Shown here: positions 39,644 to 48,952 of the stretch, one piece after another
How the letters are laid out: the number at the start of each line of letters is the position of its first letter
How positions within the stretch are numbered: position 1 is the stretch's first letter
Assembly: GCA_000247545.1 (NCBI GenBank)
Contig: CP003316.1
Span: forward strand, 124,001 to 188,000
Length of the DNA stretch: 64,000 nucleotides
Direction: 5' to 3'
From: Pyrobaculum oguniense TE7
GTDB taxonomy: Archaea; Thermoproteota; Thermoprotei; Thermoproteales; Thermoproteaceae
The notes under the pieces: model-generated
The model's database searches: none
The model's input: the letters and a program-made list of their open reading frames with translations, nothing else
What the model was told of the DNA's origin: nothing
Position numbers and translations under genes: made by a program

Positions 39644-41239
39644 GTGACCTCAATGTACTCCTACGAGGCCCTTCCTGTAGCTGAATGGTTTAGAAGGAAC
39701 AGAGAACTGGCGGGCTTCCACAATTCTACTAGGGCGCTGTACCAGACGATTAGGGAACTTGTGGAGAACTCGCTTGACGCCACGGAGACCTACGGCATAC
39801 TTCCCACAATATTCCTAAGAGTGGCTGTTGAGGATGAGCAGAAGAGCTGGGTGTCCGTCTACGCTGAGGACAACGGCATAGGGATTCCGGGCAACGAGAT
39901 ACCGAACGTCTTCGGCAGGGTGTTTTACAGTAGTAAGTACAGGATAAAACAGCACAGGGGAGTCTTTGGCCTCGGCTTGAAGATGGTCGTACTCTATGCC
40001 CAGAGCACCACGAACAAGCCCGTTTTGGTTAGGTCCGCCACTCTGAAGTCCGACAAGATATATGAGTACCAGATAATGATTGATACGAACGCCAATAGTC
40101 CCATTATTCTGGACAGGAGGGAGTACCCGAATAAGTACAGGTGGCACGGCACCGCGGTTAAGGTAGTGCTTGAGGGAAATTGGCTGGGAGCCAAGAAGCG
40201 TATCGAGGACTACCTCAGAAGAACTGCGATAATCGCCCCGTACGCCGAGATTGTATTCAAGGGGCCCGATATGGATCTGTGGCTGAAGAGGAGGACCACC
40301 AAACTCCCACCGGCCCCCAAAGAGGGGTTGCCCCACCCTAAGAGCGTTGATGTGGATACTATAAAGCAGATGTTGTTGGACAGCAGGGGGATGACCCTCC
40401 TCGAGTTCCTAACGGAGAACTTCGACGCGGTCGGCGAGGGCACCGCTAAGGCCTTCCTTGAGTGGGCTGGCTTTAACCCCAACGCGAAGGCGACTGCACT
40501 GACGCCGGAGGAGCTGGTGAGGCTTGTGGAGAAGATGAAGCAGTACGAGGGATGGAGGAGGCCCCGAGCTGACTGGCTCTCCCCCGTGGGGGGCGAGTTG
40601 TTGGAGATAGGTGCCAAGGCCATCCTCGGCGCCGAGGCGGTGTTCGCGGTGACTAGAAAGCCGGAGTCCTACGGGGGTCACCCCTTCATAGTAGAGGCAG
40701 CTGTGGCGTGGGGAGGTCAGATACCTCCCTCGGATAAGCCTTTGTTGTTGAGATACGCCAACAAGATCCCGCTTCTCTACGACGAGGGTGCCGATGTGGC
40801 GAGGAAGGTTGTTGACGAGTTCCACTGGGACAACTACAAGGTTAAATTCCCGGCTCCCCTCGCAGTGATTATCCATGTCTGCTCCACCAAGATCCCCTAC
40901 GCGTCTGCGGGTAAGGAGGCCATTGCCGAAGTTGCCGAGATAGAGAAGGAGATGAGACTGGCCCTCAGAGACGCCGCGAAGAAGCTGAGGCTGTACCTAT
41001 CGCGGAAGGAGAAGGAGATGGAGCTGTTTAACAAATACATAACCTTTGCTAAATACGTCGACGAGATCGCTCACAACCTCTCCGTGATTACTCGACTAGA
41101 GAAGAGCATAATTGCTCAGAACCTGCACAAGCTTATCGAGAAGAAGCTGGGGACTACCGTGGACGAGCTAGTGAAGCACACGCTTTCACTCACATCTGCT
41201 TCCCAGCAGGAGGAGGTTACCGAGGCCATGGCCCAGTAG
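39644..41239 (+). CDS. top6B: DNA topoisomerase VI subunit B
   Basis: A 531-residue GHKL ATPase: N-box RELVENSLDAT, G1 YAEDNGIGIPGNEIPNVFGR, and the ATP lid FYSSKYRIKQHRGVFGLGLK; a transducer domain follows. With subunit A it relaxes positive and negative supercoils by type IIB strand passage. GTG at 39644 lies 23 bp after TTTAATAAC (ATG 39653 is an alternative). Confidence 0.97.
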   Translation: MTSMYSYEALPVAEWFRRNRELAGFHNSTRALYQTIRELVENSLDATETYGILPTIFLRVAVEDEQKSWVSVYAEDNGIGIPGNEIPNVFGRVFYSSKYRIKQHRGVFGLGLKMVVLYAQSTTNKPVLVRSATLKSDKIYEYQIMIDTNANSPIILDRREYPNKYRWHGTAVKVVLEGNWLGAKKRIEDYLRRTAIIAPYAEIVFKGPDMDLWLKRRTTKLPPAPKEGLPHPKSVDVDTIKQMLLDSRGMTLLEFLTENFDAVGEGTAKAFLEWAGFNPNAKATALTPEELVRLVEKMKQYEGWRRPRADWLSPVGGELLEIGAKAILGAEAVFAVTRKPESYGGHPFIVEAAVAWGGQIPPSDKPLLLRYANKIPLLYDEGADVARKVVDEFHWDNYKVKFPAPLAVIIHVCSTKIPYASAGKEAIAEVAEIEKEMRLALRDAAKKLRLYLSRKEKEMELFNKYITFAKYVDEIAHNLSVITRLEKSIIAQNLHKLIEKKLGTTVDELVKHTLSLTSASQQEEVTEAMAQ

Positions 41240-41331
41240 CACCGGCATAGACGAGGCTGGGCTCAACACTGACACGTCTCCGCCGCTCGGCTGGGGAAGA
41301 AAAAATTTATCCTCGGCCTCCACGCGGCACT

Positions 41332-42435
41332 GTGAGTAGCAGGTCTGAATTTCTGGAGAGGCTGGAGAAGTGGGGCTACAACTTGACGAAGGCTGTGCTG
41401 GAGCTGGAGGAGCCCGTAATGGAAATCCCAGCACGCACTCTGAGTAACACGATCTGGGATGAGAAGGCGAAGATGCTTAAGCTCGGCCCCGAGAAGATGC
41501 ACAGGAGGTTCCTCGACATGAAAGAGGCACGGCGGTTTATGCAGACGGTCCTCATGCTCCGCCTGATAGTAGAGGCGATTAGGGAGGACGTGTATCCCAC
41601 GATAAGAGATCTGTACTACAACGGGAAGCACACCATAGTCTTTAAGGATCCCCTGGGTAGGGCGCACCGGGAGAACACCTGGGACGAGCAGGACGAGTCC
41701 AACGCGGTGATTGAGGACATAGAAGTGGCTACTAATGTGCTTAGGGAGGAGATGGGAGTGTCTGCCGACGTTAAGGGTAAGATCGTGGGGCCTATTGTCG
41801 TGAGGTCCCAGGGCTACGAGCTAGACGCGAGCAAGTTCGGCGAAACTGCGCTTAGCCTTCCTGTGAACGTAGACGCTTTGGAGATAGTGAAGGTGGAGGC
41901 GGCCTACGTCCTCGTTGTTGAGAAAGACGCAATTTTCCAGCGCCTCGTACGCGAGAAGTTCTGGAGCCAGGAAAACGCCATTCTCGTCACGGCGAAGGGC
42001 ATGCCGGATAGGGCAACGAGGCGTTTTATAAGGAGGCTCAACGAGGAGTACAAACTGCCGGTGTACGTCCTCACAGACGGCGACCCGTACGGGTGGTACA
42101 TATACAGCGTCTACAAAAGCGGCTCTATTAAGCTGAGCTACGAGTCGGAGCGGCTGGCGACGCCCGAGGCCAAGTTCCTAGGGCTGACCGCGACAGATAT
42201 CGACGCGTACAAGATCTCAGACAACTACGTAATAGCCGCGACGGACCGCGACGTCAAGAGGGCTCAAGAGCTCCTCCGCTACCCCTGGTTCCAGAAGTCT
42301 GAGTGGACCAAAGAAATTAACCTATTCCTCAAGAAGAAGAAAAAGGTTGAAATAGAGGCGCTGTCTACACACGGTCTGAAATTCCTACACGACTACCTCC
42401 GCGATAAAATTAGAAACAAGAAGTTCATAGACTAG
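41332..42435 (+). CDS. top6A: DNA topoisomerase VI subunit A
   Basis: A 367-residue Spo11-like protein. The catalytic Tyr lies in YPTIRDLYYNGKHT (about residue 95), and the Toprim domain carries PVYVLTDGDPYGWYIYSVYK. It cleaves DNA with a covalent phosphotyrosine link. GTG at 41332 has its own TATA (AAAAAATTTATCC, about 25 bp upstream), so although it follows top6B by 92 bp it can be transcribed independently. Confidence 0.97.
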   Translation: MSSRSEFLERLEKWGYNLTKAVLELEEPVMEIPARTLSNTIWDEKAKMLKLGPEKMHRRFLDMKEARRFMQTVLMLRLIVEAIREDVYPTIRDLYYNGKHTIVFKDPLGRAHRENTWDEQDESNAVIEDIEVATNVLREEMGVSADVKGKIVGPIVVRSQGYELDASKFGETALSLPVNVDALEIVKVEAAYVLVVEKDAIFQRLVREKFWSQENAILVTAKGMPDRATRRFIRRLNEEYKLPVYVLTDGDPYGWYIYSVYKSGSIKLSYESERLATPEAKFLGLTATDIDAYKISDNYVIAATDRDVKRAQELLRYPWFQKSEWTKEINLFLKKKKKVEIEALSTHGLKFLHDYLRDKIRNKKFID

Positions 42436-42607
42436 TAACCGGTTTTAAAGACGAGGCGTAGCCGCTTGTAGTTGTGGCTATGGCAAATAGACAAACCATC
42501 TTCGTACATAGACCATGTAAATCTCCCCTCATCGTCTCAGGCGGTTAAAAGCTTCATGATCTCAACTCCTCAGCTATGTAGATCGCATTAGTCCTCTTTT
42601 GAAGTAA

Positions 42608-42628
42608 CACGTTATATATTTATATATG
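42608..42628. promoter_or_regulatory. A/T-only promoter element upstream of the AbrB-PhoU gene
   Basis: ATATATTTATATATG (about 42613-42627) lies about 24 bp before GTG 42644 and reads similarly on both strands. On the minus strand no credible gene follows, so it is assigned to the downstream gene only. The 208-bp gap before it holds no other supported feature. Confidence 0.5.
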
Positions 42629-42643
42629 TTCTCTATTTAGAAT

Positions 42644-43636
42644 GTGCGAGGGGATATACGGAAGGTCCAGCTGACGGGGGGTGCGACGCTTATCGTATCC
42701 TTGCCAAAGGAGTGGGCTAAGCGTATCTCGCTAGCTCCCGGCGACGAAGTTCTGGTGGTGACTCAGCCTGACGATACTCTTATTCTCATACCTAAGAAGC
42801 TGGGGAAGAGGGCGGGTGTTGTGTCGGAGATGACTATAAACCAGCCGGTGGATGTGTCGGAGGTCGAGCGCCTATTTCTAACACTCTATATTGGAGGTGC
42901 CGAGACTATTATTGTGAGATTCTCTCATTCTGCCACAACTCTCCGGAGGCAGATCAAGGAGTTCATAAGGCGCCGTATTGTGGATATGGAGATAGTGGAG
43001 GAGGCGAGTGATAGGCTTATTGTGCAGTCTATGATCTCGGCTACAGAACTGGCCGTGGTGGATATAACTGCTAAGATGTTGAGACTAGTGGCTAATATGC
43101 TAAACGACCTGACTATTGGGCTCGAGAAAGACGACGTAGCGATGTTGAGGGATGTAATTGAGCGCGACGACGAGGTGGATAGGCTGTACTGGCTGATGGA
43201 GAGGCAGCTCAAGAGGGCTGCAATGTCCCGGTATGTAATGCTCGAGCTCAAGATAGACGACCCCCGCGACCTTGTGGAGTATGTAATAATAGCTAAGTCC
43301 ATAGAGAGGATGGCAGATCATATCTGCCGCATTGCATACGTGAACCAAGAGGAGAAGATAGATATGCGGATCGTGGGGCCTATTTTGGCGAAGGTGGGCG
43401 AGTTTTTAAAACAAGCTGAGGATCTGATAACAAGTGAGGCCACGCCGCAGAAGATAGCCGAGCTACAAGGCGAGATCGTAGCGTGGAGCCAGAAGACGAG
43501 GCGGGAGGAGGTTTTGTCAGACCCCGCCACTTCCATCGCCAAGGAAAGCGCAGTGAGGATTGGTGAGTATATTGGCGACATCGTCGAGTCTCTGGGCAGG
43601 ATCAGGCTGAAGGACAAGGCGATAGTTATAGGCTAG
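42644..43636 (+). CDS. AbrB/SpoVT-PhoU domain regulator
   Basis: A 330-residue protein. The first 55 residues are an AbrB-like DNA-binding domain (RKVQLTGGATLIVSLPKEWA, SLAPGDEVLVV), followed by two PhoU-like helical repeats (about residues 115-215 and 220-325; VDITAKMLRLVANMLNDLT, EYVIIAKSIERMADHICRIA). Archaeal proteins of this type are thought to regulate phosphate or related transport. It overlaps the convergent methyltransferase gene by 11 bp. Confidence 0.87.
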   Translation: MRGDIRKVQLTGGATLIVSLPKEWAKRISLAPGDEVLVVTQPDDTLILIPKKLGKRAGVVSEMTINQPVDVSEVERLFLTLYIGGAETIIVRFSHSATTLRRQIKEFIRRRIVDMEIVEEASDRLIVQSMISATELAVVDITAKMLRLVANMLNDLTIGLEKDDVAMLRDVIERDDEVDRLYWLMERQLKRAAMSRYVMLELKIDDPRDLVEYVIIAKSIERMADHICRIAYVNQEEKIDMRIVGPILAKVGEFLKQAEDLITSEATPQKIAELQGEIVAWSQKTRREEVLSDPATSIAKESAVRIGEYIGDIVESLGRIRLKDKAIVIG

Positions 43637-44123
43637 GTCCACACAAGGCCGTAACGGTGTAGATTGACTCGAAGAACAAATGGAGCCTAGCCGTTCGTAT
43701 TACTGTGCACATCGTTCTCAACACATCCATTACGAAGTCGGCTCTACCTAATGAGCTGAACGTTAGCACAACTACGCGTGGCCTGGTGGCGGATATCCAA
43801 CGCAGAAACTTCGGCACAACGCCAACGTCGTGGATGGAGACATCAAGCGGATCCTCGGGCGGGAGATATGGCAAGTTGAACACCGCGATGTCAGCTCTTC
43901 TAATCCCCCATGCCGCATCGCCGCAGAGAACGTCTACTTCTGGAATACATGACTTGCAAGCCCTCAAGTCAACGTCGACCGCGACGACCCTTCTACATTT
44001 GTATCTTAGAGCTTTTGCCAATATACATGACCCGGTGCCAACATCTAAGCAGACGTCGGCCCCCTCCAAGGCGTCTACGGCCTCCTGGGTCAAGTAGCTA
44101 TCCTCGGCGGGTTGGTAGGGCAT
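43626..44123 (-). CDS. HemK2-like (N6AMT1-type) methyltransferase
   Basis: A 165-residue class I methyltransferase: YQPAEDSYLTQEAVDALEGA (the EPAEDTYLL start of eRF1 methyltransferases), VCLDVGTGSCILAKAL, and NLPYLPPEDP replacing the usual NPPY motif (first Pro to Leu). By family it may methylate Gln in aRF1; the altered motif I-IV leaves substrate open. It is shorter than HemK2 (about 200). It abuts the next minus gene. Confidence 0.75.
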   Translation of the reverse strand: MPYQPAEDSYLTQEAVDALEGADVCLDVGTGSCILAKALRYKCRRVVAVDVDLRACKSCIPEVDVLCGDAAWGIRRADIAVFNLPYLPPEDPLDVSIHDVGVVPKFLRWISATRPRVVVLTFSSLGRADFVMDVLRTMCTVIRTARLHLFFESIYTVTALCGPSL

Positions 44124-44929
44124 CAGCGGAGAGGAGCCAGGTAAAGCAGGGCGGGCACGACGAAAAACGCCAAGAGGGAACGGATTAGAGATGTTTCGTA
44201 GGTCGCCCCCATCTCTATGGAGTACACAGTGGCGAAGACAGTCGCCGTCAGTAGGAGCGAGACGAAGAGGAGTACTTGTGAAATTGCGACAAGGTAGGAG
44301 AGCTCAAAAGCCTGCGCCAGCCACACGAGGGCCAGGTGTACAGTAGGGTAGATGGCAAGGGGGAAAAGCCCAGCCACTATTTTGGACAGCCCCAGCCTCC
44401 TCCTAGAGGCTGTGTAAATGCCAAGTAGTAACCCAGCTACTGAGGTTAGCGAAACTATTAACGAAAGCGGCGGCGACAAGCTAAGAATAGACGGGAGGTA
44501 ATGCCCTACGTACATCACATAAATCATGGAGAGGGGCGGTGATAGAAAACTGCCCACCGCCAGCGCCGTGACCCAGCCTGCGAGTAGCGTTGCGGCCGCT
44601 AATGGAAGTAGAGGCGACAGGAGGAGCCACACTACCAACGGCCTTAGCCCCGCGAGTGAGAGGAAGCTTAGAGTTTTTAGAGGCTCTACGGTGGAGATGA
44701 TAGACGCCACTCTCTCTCCCAGTTCTGTGAGGAACACGAGAGACCCCTCTCTCTTCACAACGCCTAATTTTTCCAATGCCGAAAGTTCAAAGAGTAGGGT
44801 CGAAGCCGACATCTTCAACGCGTCCCGTAATTTCGCAAGCGGCATAGGCCCCTCTGTATGTAGTAGGAGGATTATGTCGCGTCTCCTGCCCGTTGCAGCG
44901 CCGTAGATTACTCGCTCCACGCAAAACAT
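44123..44929 (-). CDS. winged-helix membrane protein, unknown
   Basis: A 268-residue protein. The N-terminal winged-helix domain (residues about 15-75: GRRRDIILLLHTEGPMPLAK, LKMSASTLLFELSALEKLGV) is followed by about six transmembrane helices, so it could be a membrane-bound transcription regulator. It shares the gene end point (44123) with the HemK2-like gene start, one base overlap. Signal and target unknown. Confidence 0.7.
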   Translation of the reverse strand: MFCVERVIYGAATGRRRDIILLLHTEGPMPLAKLRDALKMSASTLLFELSALEKLGVVKREGSLVFLTELGERVASIISTVEPLKTLSFLSLAGLRPLVVWLLLSPLLPLAAATLLAGWVTALAVGSFLSPPLSMIYVMYVGHYLPSILSLSPPLSLIVSLTSVAGLLLGIYTASRRRLGLSKIVAGLFPLAIYPTVHLALVWLAQAFELSYLVAISQVLLFVSLLLTATVFATVYSIEMGATYETSLIRSLLAFFVVPALLYLAPLR

Positions 44930-44993
44930 AAGGCATTAATATTTCAAACCACCTCACTTCCTAGCTTTTAATTCCCTAGCCTAGTGACAACAC

Positions 44994-47216
44994 ATGAGGG
45001 CGCTGCTTTTGCTTATACTCATAGCCACCTGGGCGTACTCCGGCATTGTGACCTACTGGCAAGGCGTTTTCTAGAGCTTGGGGAGGCGTCGATAGATGGG
45101 CGAGGCGGCGCAGGAATCGAGTTGCCAAACGCTGTAGAGCTCTGGGAGAGGCAACTGGTTTTCTACATAAACGCCACGAGGGCAGCTCAGGCGTATTACA
45201 ATATGTTCACCGGCGTGTTGCTGTATGTCAGCTCGCCTACGGTACATATCTACATTTACTGTAAGACTTGGAACAGCCCCCGTTGTGGCTAGCTGGAAGG
45301 AGCAGGGCTACGACGTTTTCTCCACTGGAGGCCTAGAGCGGGTAACGAAGAGATACACGGCTGAGCCCGGGCTGTCTAGGGTGTACCTAGTTCAAAATTA
45401 AAATCTACGCAGGAGCCAGAGCATGAAAGTATACAATGATACGAAAAAAACACGAGGAGCTGTGCCCTGTGAAGAACAAGCCCCTGTGCAACGGAGTACG
45501 TCTGTGGAGGTGGTTGTGTACGACATTTCTCCTAGTATGATAGGCAAAGAGACTACGCCAGTGAACGTTGGCGTCGTGGTGCACCGTGAGGTCATTTACA
45601 GGAGCTACTTCGCGTCGAGATACCCCGACTACGTCGTGGCGAGGACTTATCCCAACGGCACGTTGAGAATTACCCTGGTCAATGCTTATGTGTGTAGAGA
45701 CGGGGTTGGCGAGTTGGCAAATGTAACTCGCAGTGTCGATATTGGTGGAGATCCATGGATATGGATAAGCCCTAAGTACCCCCACAGTTGCCTACATTGC
45801 CGCCGTTAGCGCCTACTTTGATCAAATTATTATCAAAATGCCCTGGGATGTTCCATCCCATTATTTACCTCACGTCCGATGTCATTTTCGGTGAGAAAAA
45901 CCTGATTCTTTACAACTGCGAAAATTACGGCAATGTTTGCGGCGTTGGCGCGATGGGAGAGGCTCGCGGGGGCGCCCACACCGCCGCCCCTGGGAGTTTT
46001 GTTGAGGCGTATAAACAACTCAGTTACAGCAGAGAGGGGTGCGCATACGGCCGGCCCGCAGAACCTCTGTGGGATCTGAGGGGCAAAAACTCGACAATAT
46101 GTATTGACGGCAACTGCATTAAGGCGCCCGCTGGGCTGTTATTCGCGGCGTCGCCTAGCTACGTTGTTAAAGGCGAGTTTTTACCAACGCCTTTTGGCTA
46201 CGCAGTTGTCAGTAAGGTTGATGTGCGTAGGCTTTACTCTGTGTCCGTCGTGCTCCCCAACGGAACGTTGACGTTTAGAGTTCCTTGGGGGGAGACGTTT
46301 GTGTATACGCCTCCGCGGGTAATAGATCTCAGCAACAGGACGAGGTACGTGGGGTCTGCAGATGTGAAAATAACGGTAATGCGAGACCTAATCTTGTTTG
46401 TAAACTACACTAGATTATACAGCGTAACAGTAATAACACCGTTTGGTATAAACGAGACTTGGGTTCCTGAAGGCGCCGTTGTCGAGATACCCGAAGTCTC
46501 TTGGGATTTAGGCAATGGTACAACGATTTTTCAAAAGCCTGTGAGCATAACTGCGGATCGGCCATATAACATAAAACCGAATTACCAAAGTATATTACCT
46601 CATTGATGCGTATATGCCAAATGGAACTGTTAGCTACTGGGTTAAAAGGGGAGAGGTGGTTATCTACAACCCGCCGCCAGTTATAGACTTTGGCGACAAC
46701 ACAAGGCTTCTGGGGGCAGAGCCATGTGAGCTAAGGGCAGACAGGCCAACTAACTGTACTGCTAGATGTACCAAATGTCAGTTCTATGTAGTTGTCTACA
46801 TGTTAAACAAAACTTGGGAGGACTGGTCGATGAGGGTGCCCTAGTAGAAGACTTAAATGTGGACACTGGAGTGGTTAACGCCGGTTTGGGGAGAAAGGCA
46901 TATTACAAGGCCGTATACGTGGCAGAGCCGCTTGTAGTAAAAACGGCGGGGGGAAACAAAAGCTCAGATACCGCGTGGAGGGCTGGGTTTCCGTGGGCGA
47001 TGTACTCGGTGTGCCTATACCCATGGCTGAGGTGAAGCTGTGCAATAGCATTGTGAAAACTGACTAGAGCGGTGTGGTCAATATCACCGCCGTTTCTGAG
47101 TCGCTGTGCCGTCCAGAGGTGCGCGCCCCGCCGTTTTCTCCATTGTAGTCATAGCCTTTGTTGCGTCCGCCGTAGCTTATGTGGCGTACTCTTACAAGAG
47201 GCGGAGAGGGGAATAG
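44994..47216 (+). pseudogene. decayed secreted, membrane-anchored repeat protein
   Basis: A TATA-like AGCTTTTAATTCC 26 bp before ATG 44994 starts a signal-peptide-like segment (MRALLLLILIATWAYSG) cut by a stop at 45072. Frames then change repeatedly: 45423-45809, 45788-46606, 46614-46844, about 46830-47035, an internal TAG near 47066, and finally AVFSIVVIAFVASAVAYVAY with basic end (KRRRGE) to TAG at 47214. The middle shows at least two copies of a repeat (PNGT...W...G..V...PP..D..N.T......ADRP), for example near 46255 and 46616. At least five disruptions in about 2.2 kb. A former S-layer-like or surface protein. Confidence 0.75.
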
Positions 47217-47280
47217 TAGTGATGTAGGGCAAATGTGGAGAGGCGAAATTGTTAAAAACCCCAACTGTTCTGCCAGTCCT

Positions 47281-47559
47281 ATGGCGACAGAACAGACAAT
47301 ACTAGTGGGCAAAAAACCCGCGACGAACTACGTAATTGCAACGGTGATGGCGTTCAACGCAGGCGTTAAGAAAGTGGTACTTAAAGCAAGAGGGGCAGCC
47401 ATATCGAAGGCGGTGTCGACAGCGGTAATGGTACGCGATCGCTTTTTGCCCGGCAAGGTGCAGATCAAAGACGTCAAGTTGCTAAGCGACAAGGTACAGG
47501 GCCAAGGAGGTAGGGAGAGGACGGTAGCTGCTGTTGAGATAGTCCTCGAAATGGCCTAA
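47281..47559 (+). CDS. alba: chromatin protein Alba
   Basis: A 92-residue Alba: EQTILVGKKPATNYVIATVM (the KKP motif with the acetylatable lysine region), GVKKVVLKARGAAISKAVST, and ending RERTVAAVEIVLEMA. It coats DNA and RNA as dimers. ATG at 47281 follows TTGTTAAAAACC by about 25 bp; the frame upstream to 47179 overlaps the pseudogene. Sir2 (16962) deacetylates Alba in Sulfolobus. Confidence 0.96.
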   Translation: MATEQTILVGKKPATNYVIATVMAFNAGVKKVVLKARGAAISKAVSTAVMVRDRFLPGKVQIKDVKLLSDKVQGQGGRERTVAAVEIVLEMA

Positions 47560-47590
47560 GCGGTTTTTTGCTTAGCCGCTTTTTTTGTTT
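47558..47590 (+). terminator. hairpin and poly-T terminator after alba
   Basis: AAGCGG and CCGCTT form a stem with a T-rich loop, followed by TTTTTTTGTTTG. Such stem-loop plus T tract just after the stop is a typical archaeal transcription stop. It also lies just before the start of the next gene. Confidence 0.7.
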
Positions 47591-47591
47591 G

Positions 47592-48869
47592 ATGTCTCTC
47601 TCAAACGCCGTCGCTAGTCTTTCTGAAATAAGGTTCTACGATCCTCCATACGGAGAATTCGGCATAGCCAGAGTTCTGAAGGAGTCTGAGGGGAGGTGGA
47701 CTCCCCTATTCCGGGGAGTTGGGAAGGGGTTCTCCGGAGTGGGTAATGTTATTGACACTAGGCCTAAGCTATATCGCTTCTTAGGCGCAAGTAGCGACGA
47801 GGAGGCTTATTCAAAGCTCCTTTCGGCTCTGGAGAGCCCCACGTCTCTGGACTTCGTCTCCACGTGGCAGGATCTATATCGGGAAGTGGATTCTCTTTAC
47901 GATTTGCCAATGGTGCGCTACTACGAGCGGGAGGCACGTCCTTACATAACCTCCGGCGTGGTGGTTGGGGCAGGCCCCGGCGGCGTGTACAATGCATCTA
48001 TTCATCGTTTTTCTCCTATCGGCGCCAGGAAGGCTGTAATTAGGCTTGTGCCGCGCCACCTATATCACATGTACAAGATGAGCATAAAGCAGGGACGGGA
48101 GGTCCCCATAGCAGTGGCGTGGGGGGTACACCCCCTGGTTCTCCTCGCCGCGGCCTCTTCGCCGCCATATGGCGTATTTGAGCTGGGGGTAGCAGCCCGT
48201 CTTCTGGGAGGGCTCAAGGCAGTCTCTCTGGAGAATGGCGCGGTGGCGCCTTTTCCAGCTTCGGTGATTATAGAGGGGTTCATCACTGCCGAGCAAGCGG
48301 AGGAGGGGCCCTTCGTGGATATTGTGGGGGTTTATGACCGGGTGAGGCTCCAGCCCGTGGTGAGAGTAGAGCGGATTTACGTGCTCCGTTCCGAGGCTTT
48401 ACTCCACTATTTGCTCCCGGCGGGGTTGGAACACCAACTCCTTATGGGGTTTGAGCGTGAGGCACGGATTTGGAAAGCCGTGCGCTCGGTAGTGCCTGGG
48501 GTTAAAAAAGTGCGTCTCACCAGAGGTGGCTTTGGGTGGATGGTGGCTGTTATCTCATTAGAAAAGGCTGCGGAGGGAGACGCGAAAAACGCGTTATTAG
48601 CCGCCTTTGCGGCACATCCCAGTCTCAAGATCGCAATCGCAGTTGACGGCGATGTGGATCCCGACGACCCAGTGGCGGTGGAGTGGGCCCTGGCGACACG
48701 GCTGAGGGCCGACAGGGGGCTTTTCGTAATCCCCTACGTGAGGGGGTCCACCCTTGATCCCGTGGCGCTTAACGAGGAGGGGCTCACGCACAAGATAGGG
48801 ATAGACGCCACTAGGCCTCTTGATGCGGATCCTGTCCTTTTTGAGCGGGCGCGGATCCCAGAAACTTAG
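47592..48869 (+). CDS. UbiD-family decarboxylase, probable anhydromevalonate phosphate decarboxylase
   Basis: A 425-residue UbiD-like protein: YYEREARPYITSGVVVG, the IHRFSPIGARKAVIRLVPRH segment, IAVAWGVHPLVLLAAA, and C-terminal YVRGSTLDPVALNEEGLTHK. UbiD enzymes use prenylated FMN made by UbiX (not in the window). The two genes that follow encode aconitase X-like phosphomevalonate dehydratase, so the enzyme most likely decarboxylates trans-anhydromevalonate 5-phosphate in the archaeal mevalonate route. ATG 47592 is preferred over 47568. Confidence 0.78.
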   Translation: MSLSNAVASLSEIRFYDPPYGEFGIARVLKESEGRWTPLFRGVGKGFSGVGNVIDTRPKLYRFLGASSDEEAYSKLLSALESPTSLDFVSTWQDLYREVDSLYDLPMVRYYEREARPYITSGVVVGAGPGGVYNASIHRFSPIGARKAVIRLVPRHLYHMYKMSIKQGREVPIAVAWGVHPLVLLAAASSPPYGVFELGVAARLLGGLKAVSLENGAVAPFPASVIIEGFITAEQAEEGPFVDIVGVYDRVRLQPVVRVERIYVLRSEALLHYLLPAGLEHQLLMGFEREARIWKAVRSVVPGVKKVRLTRGGFGWMVAVISLEKAAEGDAKNALLAAFAAHPSLKIAIAVDGDVDPDDPVAVEWALATRLRADRGLFVIPYVRGSTLDPVALNEEGLTHKIGIDATRPLDADPVLFERARIPET

Positions 48870-48952
48870 GGGATATCCAGCGCCTTCGTAGCGACTGCAA
48901 CTACGGCAGGTGCCGCAGAGTTATGCATATTTAGCTCTGTCTGTGTTCTGGC

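Noticed and set aside
42530-42600. Possible C/D-box RNA on the minus strand (CTGA followed by CGATGAG)
   Set aside because: No acceptable C box upstream and no D box downstream at the right spacing.
42580-42610. 18-codon minus-strand frame near the A/T-only promoter before the AbrB-PhoU gene
   Set aside because: Too short and without recognisable features; the promoter fits the plus-strand gene.
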